A stretch of 64,000 nt of DNA from Tubulanus polymorphus. Taxonomy: Eukaryota > Nemertea > Palaeonemertea > Tubulaniformes > Tubulanidae. Positions 38,987 through 51,469 of the stretch are shown one piece after another. Every line of letters begins with the position of its first letter. Position 1 is the first letter of the stretch. The notes under the pieces were generated by a model. That model was given only the letters and a program-made list of their open reading frames with translations. It searched no databases and was not told the DNA's origin. Location of the stretch: assembly GCF_964204645.1 (NCBI RefSeq), contig NC_134032.1, positions 64,501 to 128,500 on the forward strand, read 5' to 3'. The translations under genes were made by a program, and so were the position numbers.

Positions 38987-39121
38987 TTTGTGGTGCTTTG
39001 GTACAGAGTAATGTAAATAAAGTGAATGTAAATGAATCAATGGTTCAAATGGGTGGCAATAATACGATGAATTTTTACCTTGGAGATACACAAACTATCG
39101 ACAGACCTGCTGAGAATCTCG
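38987..39121 (+). CDS. RHIM-NLR short exon 4 (clear RHIM motif)
   Basis: 135 bp, phase 1 to phase 1, acceptor AAGGCCAG, donor CTCG|GTAATT. Residues VQMGGNNTM (39,043-39,069) match the RHIM consensus [I/V]-Q-hydrophobic-G-x-x-N-x-[L/M], and NFYLGD follows. RHIMs form the amyloid cores by which RIPK1, RIPK3, TRIF and ZBP1 assemble. The only ATG is the codon immediately before VQMG, so a longer N-terminus needs exons 1-3 upstream. The acceptor has a weaker pyrimidine tract than those of exons 1-3. From its own Met, splicing to the NACHT exon gives 945 residues. The RHIM call is by motif; amyloid assembly is inference. Confidence 0.75.
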
Positions 39122-39527
39122 GTAATTATAGATTTCTACCATCAGAACTCGTGCTTGAGTCCAAATGTGATCCTAAATCATAAGACGGGTCCGAAGTCTT
39201 TGACCATGTCTCTAAAGATCGTTCTAAATCTTTAACTAAAATGATAGAAAATTATTTCAAGACATTCTATCCACCAGGTGGCGTACGATTGTTTAAGCCC
39301 AGTTGGGACTTTAGTCCCAGTTGGCTGTTGATTTCACTTTTTGCCCGTTCGTCCGTAGATGGAATCCAGTTATTTCGGATTGTCCCTGTTCACGATCAAG
39401 ATGGCTGACAGGCAGCCAGTTCATACATATTTATTGCTATTGGAAGAACTTGTGACTGACACCTACTCAAAATCTAGTAAACTTACGATCAGTTTTTATA
39501 GCCACATTTCAGGCATGAATTCCTCGA

Positions 39528-39836
39528 TTGTTAAACATTAAAAATTATATCTCAGCAACAAATTTAGTTTATGGACGACAAAATAAAATTGATAATATTA
39601 CTGTAATTAATCAAATATTATTAAATGAAACATATTTAATTACTGAACTAATAGATACTTTCCATAATGGCTCCAGAAATCCTAAAATATTCAATACAGT
39701 TTTAGATTATAAAGGTAATTTAGATGAAAAAATAATGAATATTCTTGAAACTCCTTTTAAAGAAAGAAATGATGATTTAATACTTTCTAAAGGTTACAAT
39801 GATTTGATTAACTTGAGAATTGAAAAACGAAAATAA
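39528..39836 (+). other. AT-rich open frame in NLR intron, copy 1
   Basis: A 102-codon frame with no ATG at its start (it opens after a TGA and first reads LLNIKNYISATNLV). It is rich in Asn, Ile, Lys and Leu, with strongly A/T-ending codons, unlike the NACHT exon 3 kb away. The copy at 61,222 encodes the same residues throughout. I recognise no family. It could be a fragment of an inserted, foreign or mobile gene, or chance in AT-rich DNA. Confidence 0.3.
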
Positions 39837-42707
39837 CATAATTTCAATCTTAATAATAAACAGATTACTTATAATGAAAATTCATCAAATATTGGAATTG
39901 GAATGACTTTAATCAATATCCTTTATCTTTTATAAGTATATATATCTCCACAGCGCACATCAGCATAAGAAAAAGTTAAAATTTGGTCGATCGGACTCAA
40001 TATGGCCGTCCTGAGACCTTTTTGTACCTATTTTTGGTCTAAATTCCGAGACCTGTAGCTTCCTAATTGTTTGGTATTTTCTGTTGAAATTTGTGATGGG
40101 TATTTTTTTGGAAAGGGGATTTCCTGACACATCAGACAGGTTTTTTTCATCATTCAATTTTAACGTAATTTCTTGCACACATATGAAAAGAGGTGTTTTG
40201 GGGGAAAATGTCATTTTCACATAGTGGGTAAGTGATTTTAACTTAGTCTTGATATTTGGTCGTTATCAGCATTGTCATAGGACATGGAATTTCGGTCTTT
40301 TGTTCAAGCCACCAGGAGAATTAAATATTGAATTGAATAAAATTTTCCATTTATATTGGTAACTCTGCATATTTTGTAAACGCGATCAATGAATTGATTT
40401 AAAAGTTGATTTGCTTAAATCAACTCGTTGATATCAGGACCTATAAGTTTTTTTCAGTGAGCGCTCAAATAAAAGCTGTTTTCGAACAAGCTGGAACAAA
40501 TATTTTCTTTTAGCTAATTTTTCTCAATCGACCGGAAATTTTGAGACCAAATCAGCGAGCATAGAAATTTTAACGACGCCAGTCGCAGCAAGTCGCACAT
40601 GTTCTACTTACTGCGACGCGATCGTCGCAATAAACCTACGGCTACGCCCTCTCGTGACTGGGAGATGCGCGATTTTATCCAGTAATACTGGGATTCGAAC
40701 CCACAATAGTTGTGAGATGCGTTTTGAAATAATTTTTTTTGAAGGATTCGTAGAATTTCTTATCGAGAATTTAATCTCTTTCATTTGTTTTCAAGCTGCT
40801 TTGACCATAAAGACCAGTTATTTTAGCTCTAAGTCAATGACTATTACTAAATAGCTGTGTTGAAACCCAATTTTCCCTAATAGGCCAGAATTCGAAACTT
40901 TTTATCTTTGCGTGGTTTGGTTCCAATTTTAGTTACCACGTGACAATCGCAAGTACGATCCTATCTTTATATCAGGAAATTTCACAATTTTACCGGCCCC
41001 TGCTTTATTGAAATCAATAACTATGGAAATAAGGGTACTTAGCCATTTGAAAAAAATGGCAAATAAAGATATATAGGCAGTTCTAGTAAAACAAGGACAG
41101 ACTTCGGGGTTGGGAATCGGTAGTCCAGACCCTGCCTTCAAAATTGAACAATGAAAATGTAGATTAAGATTTGTAAGAATTATGAACTTTTGAATGAGAT
41201 GAGCAAAAATTCAAGTTGAATTATCGGGAAGAGGATATGAATGTTTATAACTTCACCAGCGCGCATTGTTGCTTTAAATTTATGAATGAGTGATATCATA
41301 GAAAAGTTAATTATCAGCTGAGTTCATCGATATTTTTACCTTATTTCTATCTTAATCCAATCCAGAGATATGAACGAAATAAGAAAATTAAACTGAGGAA
41401 AAAATTGGGACAAGAATTCAACAATGCGGACCCGGTGGGTACCCAAAAATGGCGCCTGGCAACTGTAAAAAGACTTATCGCGTCGCAACCGACTTACACC
41501 CGGCTTAAAATATCTCAAACTGATTTCATTTTTGTGGTCGGGTCGCGTAGCAACGCCGACCACGATGTTTTAGTGGTTCGACTTCATTTTCCCATTTTTT
41601 CTGTTATTTGACACAAGATACGTAGCTTTGTAATTAGTTCAGGGAAATTTGTTGCACTTTCCTGGGTTTATTGAAAGAACGAATGAATTTATTTCTAAAA
41701 GAAGAAATCGAAGGAATTCTGTAAAATAATAATTATTTTCCCGCCTGATGTCATATCGGGATATCCCTTGTCTTTTGCGCACCGATATGGCTGATCGACC
41801 TTTCTAAAAAAGTAATTCATACTCGTTGAAGTGTGCCGCTACTTATTGTATTGTATATCCCAGGCCTAGAAACAATTTCTTGATGAAATCTAAATTAACA
41901 AAGTATATTTGGTTTACCTGCGCAAGGACTTAAAACCAGCACTTCTTATGCGCGTAAGCAGCTAACATTTGTGTTTAGAAAACCATAGTTCATCGTGTAT
42001 CACGTGACTAATACAGTTTTCCGATCCTCATTTCAAAAGTTAAGAACTAAATGAAATGAATTGTTGTCATCTGATTAACTCAAACTGAAATTCTGAGAAA
42101 GATGAGAAAGATTAATAAACATCTTGTCCTGTGCTGAAAATTGCATGTTGATGCGCGGCGTAGTTTGCAGTATTTACTGCGGAGCTGTGATGATAGCGCC
42201 CTTGTTTTAGTAACACGTGAAGTTCACCAAAATCAATGAAGCCGTTTATCTTTAGATTAAGTATAATTTTAAAAAAAGGTGAAAAAGCCGACTTTTTTAA
42301 AGGTGACTTTTTGGAAATGTTTTCCTCGTGTAGATTGAAAATAAAGGATTTTTCCACTCGTGTAGATGGGACCTTGAATGTCTCTGATCGAACTTGTTGC
42401 TAATCCGACCCCACAGAAAGATTCTTTCTGGTGCATATTTTGTCACCGCAATCAATTGCAAAGTTTTAGCTCATGACATGATGTATGATTGTGGTGAGTT
42501 TCAGGTTCGTTGGTTTTTGTTTAAGGTCACTAGGGGGCGTTGAATAGCAGAATAACTCATTAGTTCCTTGGTACCTAGGCATATTTTGTAACTGCGGTCA
42601 ATTGTACAATTTAAGCTCATGACATTTTCTATGATTCTATGATTTTCAGGCAAAATCAGCCGCCATAGAAATTCTAAAAAAATCTCAAACTGGTTTTATT
42701 TTTACAG

Positions 42708-45463
42708 ATGTTGATCAAGTTCAGAAGAACCTGAAAGAAACGTATAAACGAATGATCGATGATGAAAATTACAAAGAGGTTTCGTGGAGCGATGAATTCG
42801 TCAATTTCAACGACTTCTTCGCCCAAGAACACGCGAAAATTCGAGCCCAAAAACGAAACCCGAAGAAAAATGAAGGAAGTGAGGAGCAGCCAGTTATTTT
42901 ACCCGATCATTTCGAGAAGCTTTTCACTTATAAAGAGAGTGATGTGAAACCCGTGTGCCTCGTAGGTGAACCCGGTATGGGTAAAACAACTCAGATTGTT
43001 AATCAAGTGTTGTCATGGGAGCGATCACCGTTTCTGAAAAGATTTCCTATGTTATTCTATATACCGTTAAATGAACTGCCCGCTGATAACGCGTGTATTT
43101 ATAAGTACATTTACAAAAATCTTTTGAGTCGAGAAATCAGAAAGGTTCTGCCGATTGATAGTTTTAAAGAATTCGTTGAGGAAAATGCAGAAAAATCGAT
43201 ATTTTTTCTAGACGGCTTCGACGAGTTGAAAAACGATAAAGCGAAAATAGACATCGTACACGTGACCAATAAATTACCGAAAGCGCATATCGTCATAACA
43301 ACACGTGAGTCCGGGGGCAGCATGATCGTCACTGATCCCAAATTCACCGTTGTATCGATATCCGGCTTCAAACAGGAAGAAGTCATCGATATTCTGGAGA
43401 GAAAATTCCCCGAGTGCAATCCATATCAGCTATTCTACAGGCTTAAAGCCGCAGCGCCACCTATATTTAAAAGTATCTACTACAACCCGCTGATACTACA
43501 TATGTTTTGTTTTCTGTATATGGACGAGGAAGAAATTACGATACCATCAAAACTCACCGATATCTACATCGATTTGACATGTTTTCTAATCAGTAAACGC
43601 GAGGGCCTCGAGTTGTCGAAGGAATGTTTTTTCCGCAATATCGGAAATTCTGAAGCGCTTAAAGAAATTTGTCAAGTCGCGTATGAGACGCTCATCGAGC
43701 ATCAAAACAGCTTCACCGAAAGTCGTCTTGAACTCGACGAATCGAAAAGGACGGCTTTGACGTGCAAAGAGATGTCGCCGCGACGGAAATCAGACCGCTC
43801 CGTCCAGCTACGGTTCATACACAAATCTGTGCACGAATTTCTGGCGGCGGTACACTCGGTCGTGCAATTCAACAACAGTAATGAAATACCCTGGAAAACA
43901 CCCTGGAATAAATGCGCGTTTGAACAACTACCGGACGAACTTGTGAAATATGGTGAATTATACCCGAGATTCATGGCAGGGCTGCTGTATCGTTACAAGT
44001 TTAACCGCGGCCTCGGTGAACTTTTCAAGACTTTAATAGATGAACATTTAAAAGCAGTCACAATAATGGATGAGTACGAGCCCTTGGTTACGGTTACTAG
44101 GGAATCGGCAGATATGCCGCTCATCCCCGATTACGAACGCTACATCGAACTCCGATCCGAAAGAACTGTTTTATCTCATCAGTTATCTGATCAGTTGTTA
44201 ATCTGCATGGATGAAGCCGACTGGCCGGACGACGCCATTAGTGAAATAGTTCCCTACATGCAGAAAATGTTGTCCGTATCTGCATATGGCAGATCGTGGA
44301 TAAACATGCTCGCAAAAATACTCGAACACAAACAATGTCAGATCGAGCTAGTTTACATACTGGGTATTCACGAACTGGAACCCGACGAATACCGCGTATT
44401 AGAAACAGCCATAGCGAGTAACACTAGTCTTCACGGTATGATAATAGATGCAGACTGGTCAGCAAAACCCGATCAGTACTTGACTATGTGTAAGAAGAGC
44501 AACAGTATAAATTGGTTTGTGCGGCTAGGGGGAATCCACACTGGTGAATGTTACAAGAAACTCAATAATGAATGGATTATTACAAGTCACGTGATTGAAT
44601 CTGAAGCTGACGCGCGGTTGATCAGTGGTGATACTAACACACACAATACAGTGGAGAGTCTGATTATTGATGTTAGTGCGGAAAGTTTAGGTAATATTTT
44701 AGTCAATATTCACAAATCGTATCCACCCATAAAACATCTATATCTCAGATCTCTGCTACGGCAGGAATATCAGCTCGATAGAAATACAATCAGAGGGCTG
44801 ATAAACATCATTCCGAGTTTGAAAACCTTATGTCTTGGTGGAGTAATATTCGATAAAGATTTGATCGGTTCGGAGGAATTGAATGATTTTAACAACACAT
44901 TAAAATCGTCAGACATCGAAACAATTCGGCTCGGACGGCAAGGACTGGACGAACTAACGACAGATGAATGTGCAGCAATGAGTGATAGTGTCGGTTCAAT
45001 GCAGAAACTAAAACGTCTTGGCATTTACGGATTTAATTTACCAATACACCGCGTTCTAGGTCACCTGCCGCGGCTGACTGTATTAGAAATAAAGTTGCAG
45101 TCAGAAGCTGATGTTGACGCACTTGTTCGGTATCTATCAACAGATGCGGTAAATCAGCTGATACAAGTCCGTATTGATAGCTGTCTCGATAGACCGGAAC
45201 AGAACAATCGTATCTTTAAACAACTAAAACACGTCTCATCAATTCGTTATTTAAAGTTCTACAGTTCACTCCGAGCGCGGATTAATACACAGCACGATAT
45301 CGATTTATTCGTCAAATCAATCGTCGAATTAATCAATAATCTTCCGCATCTTTCTGACCTGTGTATCGACTGCAGGAGCACCGACCGCGATACGACGAGA
45401 GATTACATCATATCAGAACTTAAAAAACTCAATAAAAGAGTGAGAGTAGGAATAGAGATATAG
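42708..45463 (+). CDS. NACHT-LRR receptor, large terminal exon of RHIM-NLR gene
   Basis: The exon opens after a TTTTTACAG acceptor, and its first two bases complete the codon left by any of the short exons (CTC G|AT). Numbering from Met at 42,752 (903 residues): a helical linker (1-60); NACHT ATPase with Walker A GEPGMGKTT (72-80), FYIPLNEL (102-109), Walker B FFLDGFDEL (151-159) and sensor IVITTRE (180-186); a helical region with NPLILHMFC and FIHKSVHEFLAAV (354-366); then degenerate leucine-rich strands from about 660 (LKTLCLGG, IETIRLG, LKRLGIYGF, LTVLEIKL, IRYLKFY, LSDLCID). NACHT proteins act as ATP-driven oligomerising switches in the cytosol; the LRR end senses ligand. There is no internal stop or frameshift. 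An AATAAA follows 3 nt after the stop codon. Confidence 0.95.
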
Positions 45464-45465
45464 TA

Positions 45466-45471
45466 AATAAA
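45466..45471 (+). terminator. AATAAA poly(A) signal of the NLR gene
   Basis: The hexamer lies immediately after the TAG at 45,461-45,463, which implies a very short 3' UTR. No equally good signal is seen in the next few hundred bases, though a distal unconventional site is possible. Confidence 0.4.
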
Positions 45472-45479
45472 TCAAGAAT

Positions 45480-47150
45480 TTATTCAATCAAGTTAAAAAA
45501 ACCCGAGGATTCGATCTCGCACAAGATATCGTCAAGTGTGAGATATGGACTAATTATTACTTCATGTATCTTTTCAATTTTTGTTCTCTTCTTACTGATT
45601 TTAATCGTTTCACCATTTTTATCTTGCTCGCTGTAGTCAATTGTTTATATAATTGTGTATTTCGTGTCTATTTTATTGTTAACCAATGTTTATTCACTGT
45701 ACGGGACAGAGAAGGTCTCAACCTAGCTATCCAAGACCAATCTTTGGGCATTTTTGGGTAGAGCTTGGCACCCGGGCTTAAATGAAAGGTGAGACTCCCC
45801 CCACCCCCTGAAACACCTGTCTGCCACTATGTGATTTTTCACTTTCGACCTATAGGGGGCGCTAAATACGAGGTATTCGTTAGGAAGGAAAATCGTCAAA
45901 TATATTGCAAATTAACCTTAAAAGGTTGTTAACCTTTTGCGCGTCAGCAGAGTATGGTTTCATATATATATATACGCTTATACATGTTTTGTCAAACCCA
46001 GGAATCCAACGTTTAAAATCATATATTGTTGGCTGCTGCCTAGCAACCTAATGTGGGCGCTGTTCACAGGGCTGAAAATTTCTGTTAATGCAAAGACACG
46101 GGAATTATATTAATCAGTTTTAGTTAACTAAATAATAACATAATTCATTTATTGCCCGTGTTTCACATGACGAATCATAATGACCATCATTGTTGAAACG
46201 TCGTTGCTATGACACCATAGATTTAGATTCAATTAATGGATAAATGGATAACCGACTTTCCTGTTGCTGTGGGACATCATCATCAAACAAACTCCGTTAC
46301 CATGGAAGCACATACTGTTAAAGGTTGTACTCCAACATTGTTGACTGTCTCCATGGTAACCAAGGCGGAAAATGCCTATGAAATTATTTTGGTTACAGTC
46401 CGATCTCGAGTTGTCGCAGAAAAGTGATACTGGTATCGATTGCTATGTTTTCCGGGTCGCTCTACCCGTTTTTGGGCAGAGAAAAAAGCTACAACTTAAA
46501 TAAAATGAAAATCTAGTAGTCCGACCACTAATAAATAGTTCTGGAATCATCATATCCCATATAAATCCATTGTATTTTGATGAAATGATCATGACTTCAT
46601 TTGCAGCTAATGATTCAAATTTAGGTTTGCTCAAAATATCCTTGGAAACGACAATAAGGCAAAAAAAAATTGATACCTTGTTTCTCCGCTCTGCTGAGCT
46701 TAAATGTTGACCCGGCCAGCCGCCTATCTACCCTATACATTACTTTTTTAAAATCGTGATCAATTTTACCATAACAGACCCGGCCGCTATAGAAATGAAC
46801 TGTTTATAAATTTTATATTTTAAAAAAATGACCCGGCCGCTATGGAGAAACAAGGCATCTTTTTGTTTAGCCTAATGGGTGTTGTTTTAAAATCATGTCT
46901 CAGATCTTTGCCATGGATGAAGCAATGCAGCTGAATGGAGTCAGTTAAGAGGAAAAGGGTGTTTGATGGTGAAGAGTGTTGTTTGTTTTGTGAAAAGAAG
47001 GGTACGGAAAAGTTGTTACTTGGAAAAGATGGTGCCCTTAAGCCCAATATATTCTGCTGAAAATAAAGACTGTGTCATCTAGTTTATACAGATTGTTGTG
47101 TGGTGTTTATTTGGAGCTGGGCATTTTTCATTGTGAGGAGATAGGACTGG
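45480..47150. other. Intergenic, no supported gene
   Basis: AT-rich sequence with an (AT)n run near 45,964. GTTACCATGGA (46,296-46,306) and its complement (46,350-46,360) form an inverted pair resembling RFX X-boxes. GACCCGGCCGCTAT occurs twice (about 46,780 and 46,830). Short open frames have no recognisable content. Confidence 0.45.
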
Positions 47151-47210
47151 GCCCGGTCTAATCTTACACAAGTTTCCATTTCTATATGGACTGGGCCCGG
47201 TCTAAGAGAC

Positions 47211-47528
47211 GGGTCGCGACTAAGAGACGACTCAACTGTGATCCGGGTCGCGACTAAGAGACGACACAACTGTGATCCGGGTCGCGACTGAGAGATGACA
47301 CAACTGTGATCCGGGTCGCGACAGAGACGACACAACTGTGATCCGGGTCGCGACTAAGATATGACACAACTGTGATCCGGGTCGCGACTAAGAGATGACA
47401 CAACTGTGATCCGGGTCGCGACTAAGAGACGACACAACTGTGATCCTGGTCGCGACTAAGAGACGACACAACTGTGATCCGGGTCGCGACTGAGAGATGA
47501 CACAACTGTGATCCGGGTCGCGACTAAG
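47211..47528. repeat. 34-bp minisatellite, about 9.4 units
   Basis: The unit is GGGTCGCGACTAAGAGACGA followed by CACAACTGTGATCC. Variation is confined to the middle (AGAGACGAC, AGAGATGAC or AGATATGAC), with one unit 2 bp shorter. Each unit carries the palindrome TCGCGA. Just upstream, GGACTGGGCCCGGTCTAA occurs twice. Confidence 0.95.
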
Positions 47529-48337
47529 CTGATCACAGTGAGTATTGATAGCCTTCTCCCAAAAACCGTAAACCAACTTTCGACGCATTTCAAAGAATTC
47601 ACAATTTTCATTTTGAAAAAACCAATTTCATTTTTCCTCGCAACGATAGAATTAAACACAGATTTTAAAATATTCGGGTAACTGCGATAAACTATTATTA
47701 GATATTCAATTTTTACTGATATTTACCGCTGCTATATTAGGTTATTGCCCTTAGTTTGCTCCTCATATTAGAATTCCACTTGGGCCGATCTCAATCCCTC
47801 TAATCGGTCAGAAAATTATATGTTATTATGTAATAAATATATCTAATTCCTCCTTTTCTATCGGTATTTTTTGAAGCATCGATTGCGTTATCAAATATTC
47901 TAAAAAGTAAGTCCCACCATTGATATTGAAAATTATAAAAACAAAACTACCATCATTTTTGAATACTAAGTTGTTTAATTGAACAAGTTAAATCTAGCAA
48001 ACAAAATCATCTCGAGGATTTTTTGCTAAATAAAAGTTAAGTGAATATTTCAATCGCTTGATGTTTACGTCATACGGTCTACTTCTGTTTTATAAAAGTC
48101 GAACAAGTTTATCTTGCTTGTGAAATATCAAAAAGTTATGATCTTTCTGATTTCAACAATTTCTAATCAGACCCGATCGCCCCCGGTAATAAATTACGCC
48201 TTTCCCACCAAAATGACATGCTGGGAAGAACAGAAATAACCCTTAATCTCCCTAACCCTAGCTCTGGTAACCCTAACCCTAGTTCGACCCTAAGCCCTAG
48301 CTCTGGTAACATTAATCCTAGTTCGATCCTAACCCTA

Positions 48338-48403
48338 GCAGGACTCGAACCTGCGATCCTCAGTATACCAGCCGAGCATGTTGACCACTGGACCATAGAT
48401 CAG
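48338..48403 (-). other. tRNA-derived sequence, copy 2
   Basis: On the minus strand, CCAGTGGTCAACATGC and GCAGGTTCGAGTCCTGC mark the D and T arms. CTCGG/CTGAG forms an anticodon stem but the loop is 8 nt. There is no acceptor stem. A relic, as in the paired copy. Confidence 0.5.
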
Positions 48404-48440
48404 TAGTGACTAACCGAGTTTGTAAGTTGGTCTGGTCAGT

Positions 48441-48688
48441 GTGGTGACCGGCGATCAGTCAGGTGCGGTGACTGATGACCAGTCAGGTGTGGTGACTGAT
48501 GACCAGTCAGGTGTGGTGACCGGCGACCAGTCAGGTGTGGTGACCAGTGACCAGTCAGGTTCGGTGACCAGTGACCAGTCAGGTGTGGTGACCAGTGACC
48601 AGTCAGGTGCGGTGACCAGTGACCAGTCAGGTTCGGTGACCAGTAACCAGTCAGATGAGTGACCAGTGACCAGTCAGATGTGGTGACT
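48441..48688. repeat. 24-bp minisatellite, long allele
   Basis: About ten units of a GGTGACCAGTGACCAGTCAG-type repeat. The plus-strand frame reads VTSDQSG repeatedly because 24 is divisible by 3; I do not consider it coding. Confidence 0.92.
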
Positions 48689-50339
48689 CTTCACTGACTA
48701 CCCGCTATTATTCTCTGATTACAACAGTTTCTAATCAGACCTGATCTAAATTGCCGCCGCCAGAAATAAATTAAAGACTTTCTCTTCTATCGACGCTATC
48801 AAGAATTATCAGCTGAATATCTTCTATTTTGTCAACATTGTTGTACCGCGTCTTACCTACAGCGCCTCCTAGTGGAGGAGGAGAATATCCATCCTATAAC
48901 CTATAAACATCCGCCATCTTAGAGGAAGCAATGAGTAGCATGTGAACTCTTCACAGACACCAAAACCTGAAAGAAGTGAAATTAAATTTCATTTTGATAA
49001 GTCGTTACATTTACATCGGAGCCTTAGTTTCTTTCAGGCCTATTTCTAAGTGAAATGTTCGTTTGGTTGAGTTTATCGTCACAACTATAACGAATTCAAC
49101 AGTGAATTTTAAAACTTTGAAATTTAATTTTATCGACAACGAGAAGGTTGTGAAATTGGAGGAACAGACCTCGCAAAATTACAATACACAGAGACCTACC
49201 TAGAATCGGCGTGAGGAAAATAAAACAACACGAAATGACTTCAAAATGATGACTTAAAAAGTTCGTAGCCACATCCAACATTTATAATCTACATATAGAA
49301 TAATTGTAATAAATTGTTGAATCTAATTCTGTTTTATGTAATGGATTTCTATGTTTGCAATAAAACACTGATGTTCAATGGTACAAAAACAACCGCTTCT
49401 ATTACGAGATTAATTTGAGAGGAGACCTCAAAATAACAAGGTGTGAATGATTTAAATGTAATAATTATTCAATGATTTGAATCATCAATTAAAAAAACCG
49501 CGTCTCCTAAAAATATACGCGAGAAATATCGACATCAAAAACAGCGCGACCAAAATCAGTAAATTAATTCAACCAAATAAACCAGAAACCCAGGTACCAC
49601 AGGAATAGGACCCGACCGGGTGAGGGGGGGTGCTGTCTGAACCTGAAACCAGTTGTACGTAAGTAAATGTCATTTGTATTTTATAAGAAGTAGAGTTCAA
49701 CAGTTCAACTCTTCATCTTAATCAAATCACACTTAACTCACAAACTGTCAAACATTTTCAATCAAGTTCATTGTAAATAAATGCAACTTTTATTGTTAAA
49801 AAGTTCCACTTGAAATTACAACTGCATTTTATATCAACAGCTGAAATTATGTTCTAATTCACAGATTTATCAACTAACTATTCTAACCTAACCTATATAT
49901 TCGGCCCACCTATTCAGGCTCGGGTTTAGGGGTTAGGGAGGGGGATACTGAAATAGAGACATGTTATACAGTCACACCGGAATTCTTCAGTCACTCTGTC
50001 ATCATCATTCAACTTCAGATTCAATCTTCTGTGACTAGGGGGTCTTGTTCTTCACACTGAAATAGAACATACAGGCCGCACCTGAATCGGGCCACTCTGT
50101 TGTGTGCTGGGGGTGAAGACACGTACTCTGTGGCCTAGTCTTCTGGGGTCTTGTCTCAGCGATGACCCTGAAATTGTCATTTTTATTTCAACTAGACGTT
50201 TTTACATGAAAGTCGTTTTCTTATAAAACAAAAGATTAGAAAAAAACGGAAATTCTGAAATAAAAGGAAAACACCTGAAAATAGAGAGAAACCCTGGAAA
50301 TAGAAGCGTAAAATACAGGATCCTGAAATAAAGATATTA

Positions 50340-50770
50340 GGCATAAATAATAAACAAACTGCTTTCTCTATCTGCAAGACCAGAGACCCAGAGACCCCAC
50401 AGGACCCTGATACAAATATCACCCAAATTTCTTTACTTTAACTAACACATTTCGTTGGAAATTTTACTAATTTTCATGCCTTTCTAAAAACTTACTAACT
50501 CACAGAGTAAGTTCCTAATAACTAACTAAACCTATAAAACATAATTTCAGCTGTTATTTTTTTCTAACTCACAGTTTATCCAATCATGTGTGTGTAATGT
50601 ATGAATCCAGGGATCCTCAAAATTATAGTCAGTTTTTATCCTCGTGTTTTTTATAATAGTTCACAGTTTGTTATGAGCGCAGTTTGTTGTAATATCGCAA
50701 TAATCCTGATTTAAATTGAACTCCGATTGAATCGATTTCATTCCAAATTCCGTGAAGCCTGAAAAATAAA
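50340..50770. repeat. Segment duplicated at 51,470-51,890
   Basis: Both copies contain AACAAACTGCTTTCTCTATC, GCAAGACCAGAGA, ACATTTCGTTGGAAATT, GAGTAAGTTCCTAATAACTA and CATGTGTGTGTAATGTATGA-type sequence in order. The last landmark also occurs near 30,370. This looks like an old dispersed element and not a gene. Confidence 0.75.
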
Positions 50771-51469
50771 ACAAAGAAGAAATTCAAACAACCATAGTCG
50801 AAATACCGATAAATTCATTTCCCGGGCAAAATCCCCTCACAGCTTCGCGCCTCACTGCACTCGCTTTACGGGGGGGGGGGGTGCCCCTTGTAATCGAAAA
50901 GGTACCCCACGTATGTTGCCCCCCCCTAAAAATAAACCCTGCATCTTCCCTTGTATCTAGATAGTCTATTAGTAACAAGAAGAAATTCATATACCGTTTA
51001 CATTGCTGGGTTTCACACGTGTGAAAATCAACTCACTTTTTCACGTAAATATGTTGAAATTTGCGATGCGGAAATCTCGACAAACTCACCTAACAATCGC
51101 ATTCATCTTATCCGTATCAGTTTTTTCGTTTCTGAATTGTTTTTTTATCGTTTAATTTCGTGTTTTATGATGTAAATTAAACCGCGATTGTGACGGATTC
51201 TAATGAAGCGGGTTCCTTGCTCGCTTTGCACTCGGCTCGTGCGCGGCTGGTCATCGCGGCCGGCGATTGGCCGCATAATTGATGCGGGGCGCAATAAGTA
51301 ATTCTGATTGGTCAAGTGGCGCGCATAGCTAATGATGACCTGAACTGGACAGAACCGGTTTCGGTGACCCTGATGATGATACATGTACAACTGAATTCAA
51401 CATTGCGCAATACAGCCAGGCTAACCTGTTATTTATCTATTTGACCGACAGAGACATTAGTGAAACCGT

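Larger units (their letters stand above)
47790..48850. repeat. Dispersed repeat, copy 2 (pair with 29,270-30,170)
   Basis: The same ordered landmarks as the first copy, with a longer TAACCCTAACCCTAG-type tract (48,240-48,335, organised as repeats of CTCTGGTAACCCTAACCC) and a longer GACCAGTCAGG minisatellite. Confidence 0.8.

Noticed and set aside
47211-47528. Minus-strand frames in the 34-bp minisatellite (LSRDPDHSCVIS)
   Set aside because: A by-product of the repeat; 34 is not a multiple of 3, so the frame rotates and stops differ among units.
48441-48662. VTSDQSG repeat frame as a protein
   Set aside because: The frame follows a 24-bp minisatellite; the paralogous locus at 29,911 keeps the DNA repeat but no comparable frame.
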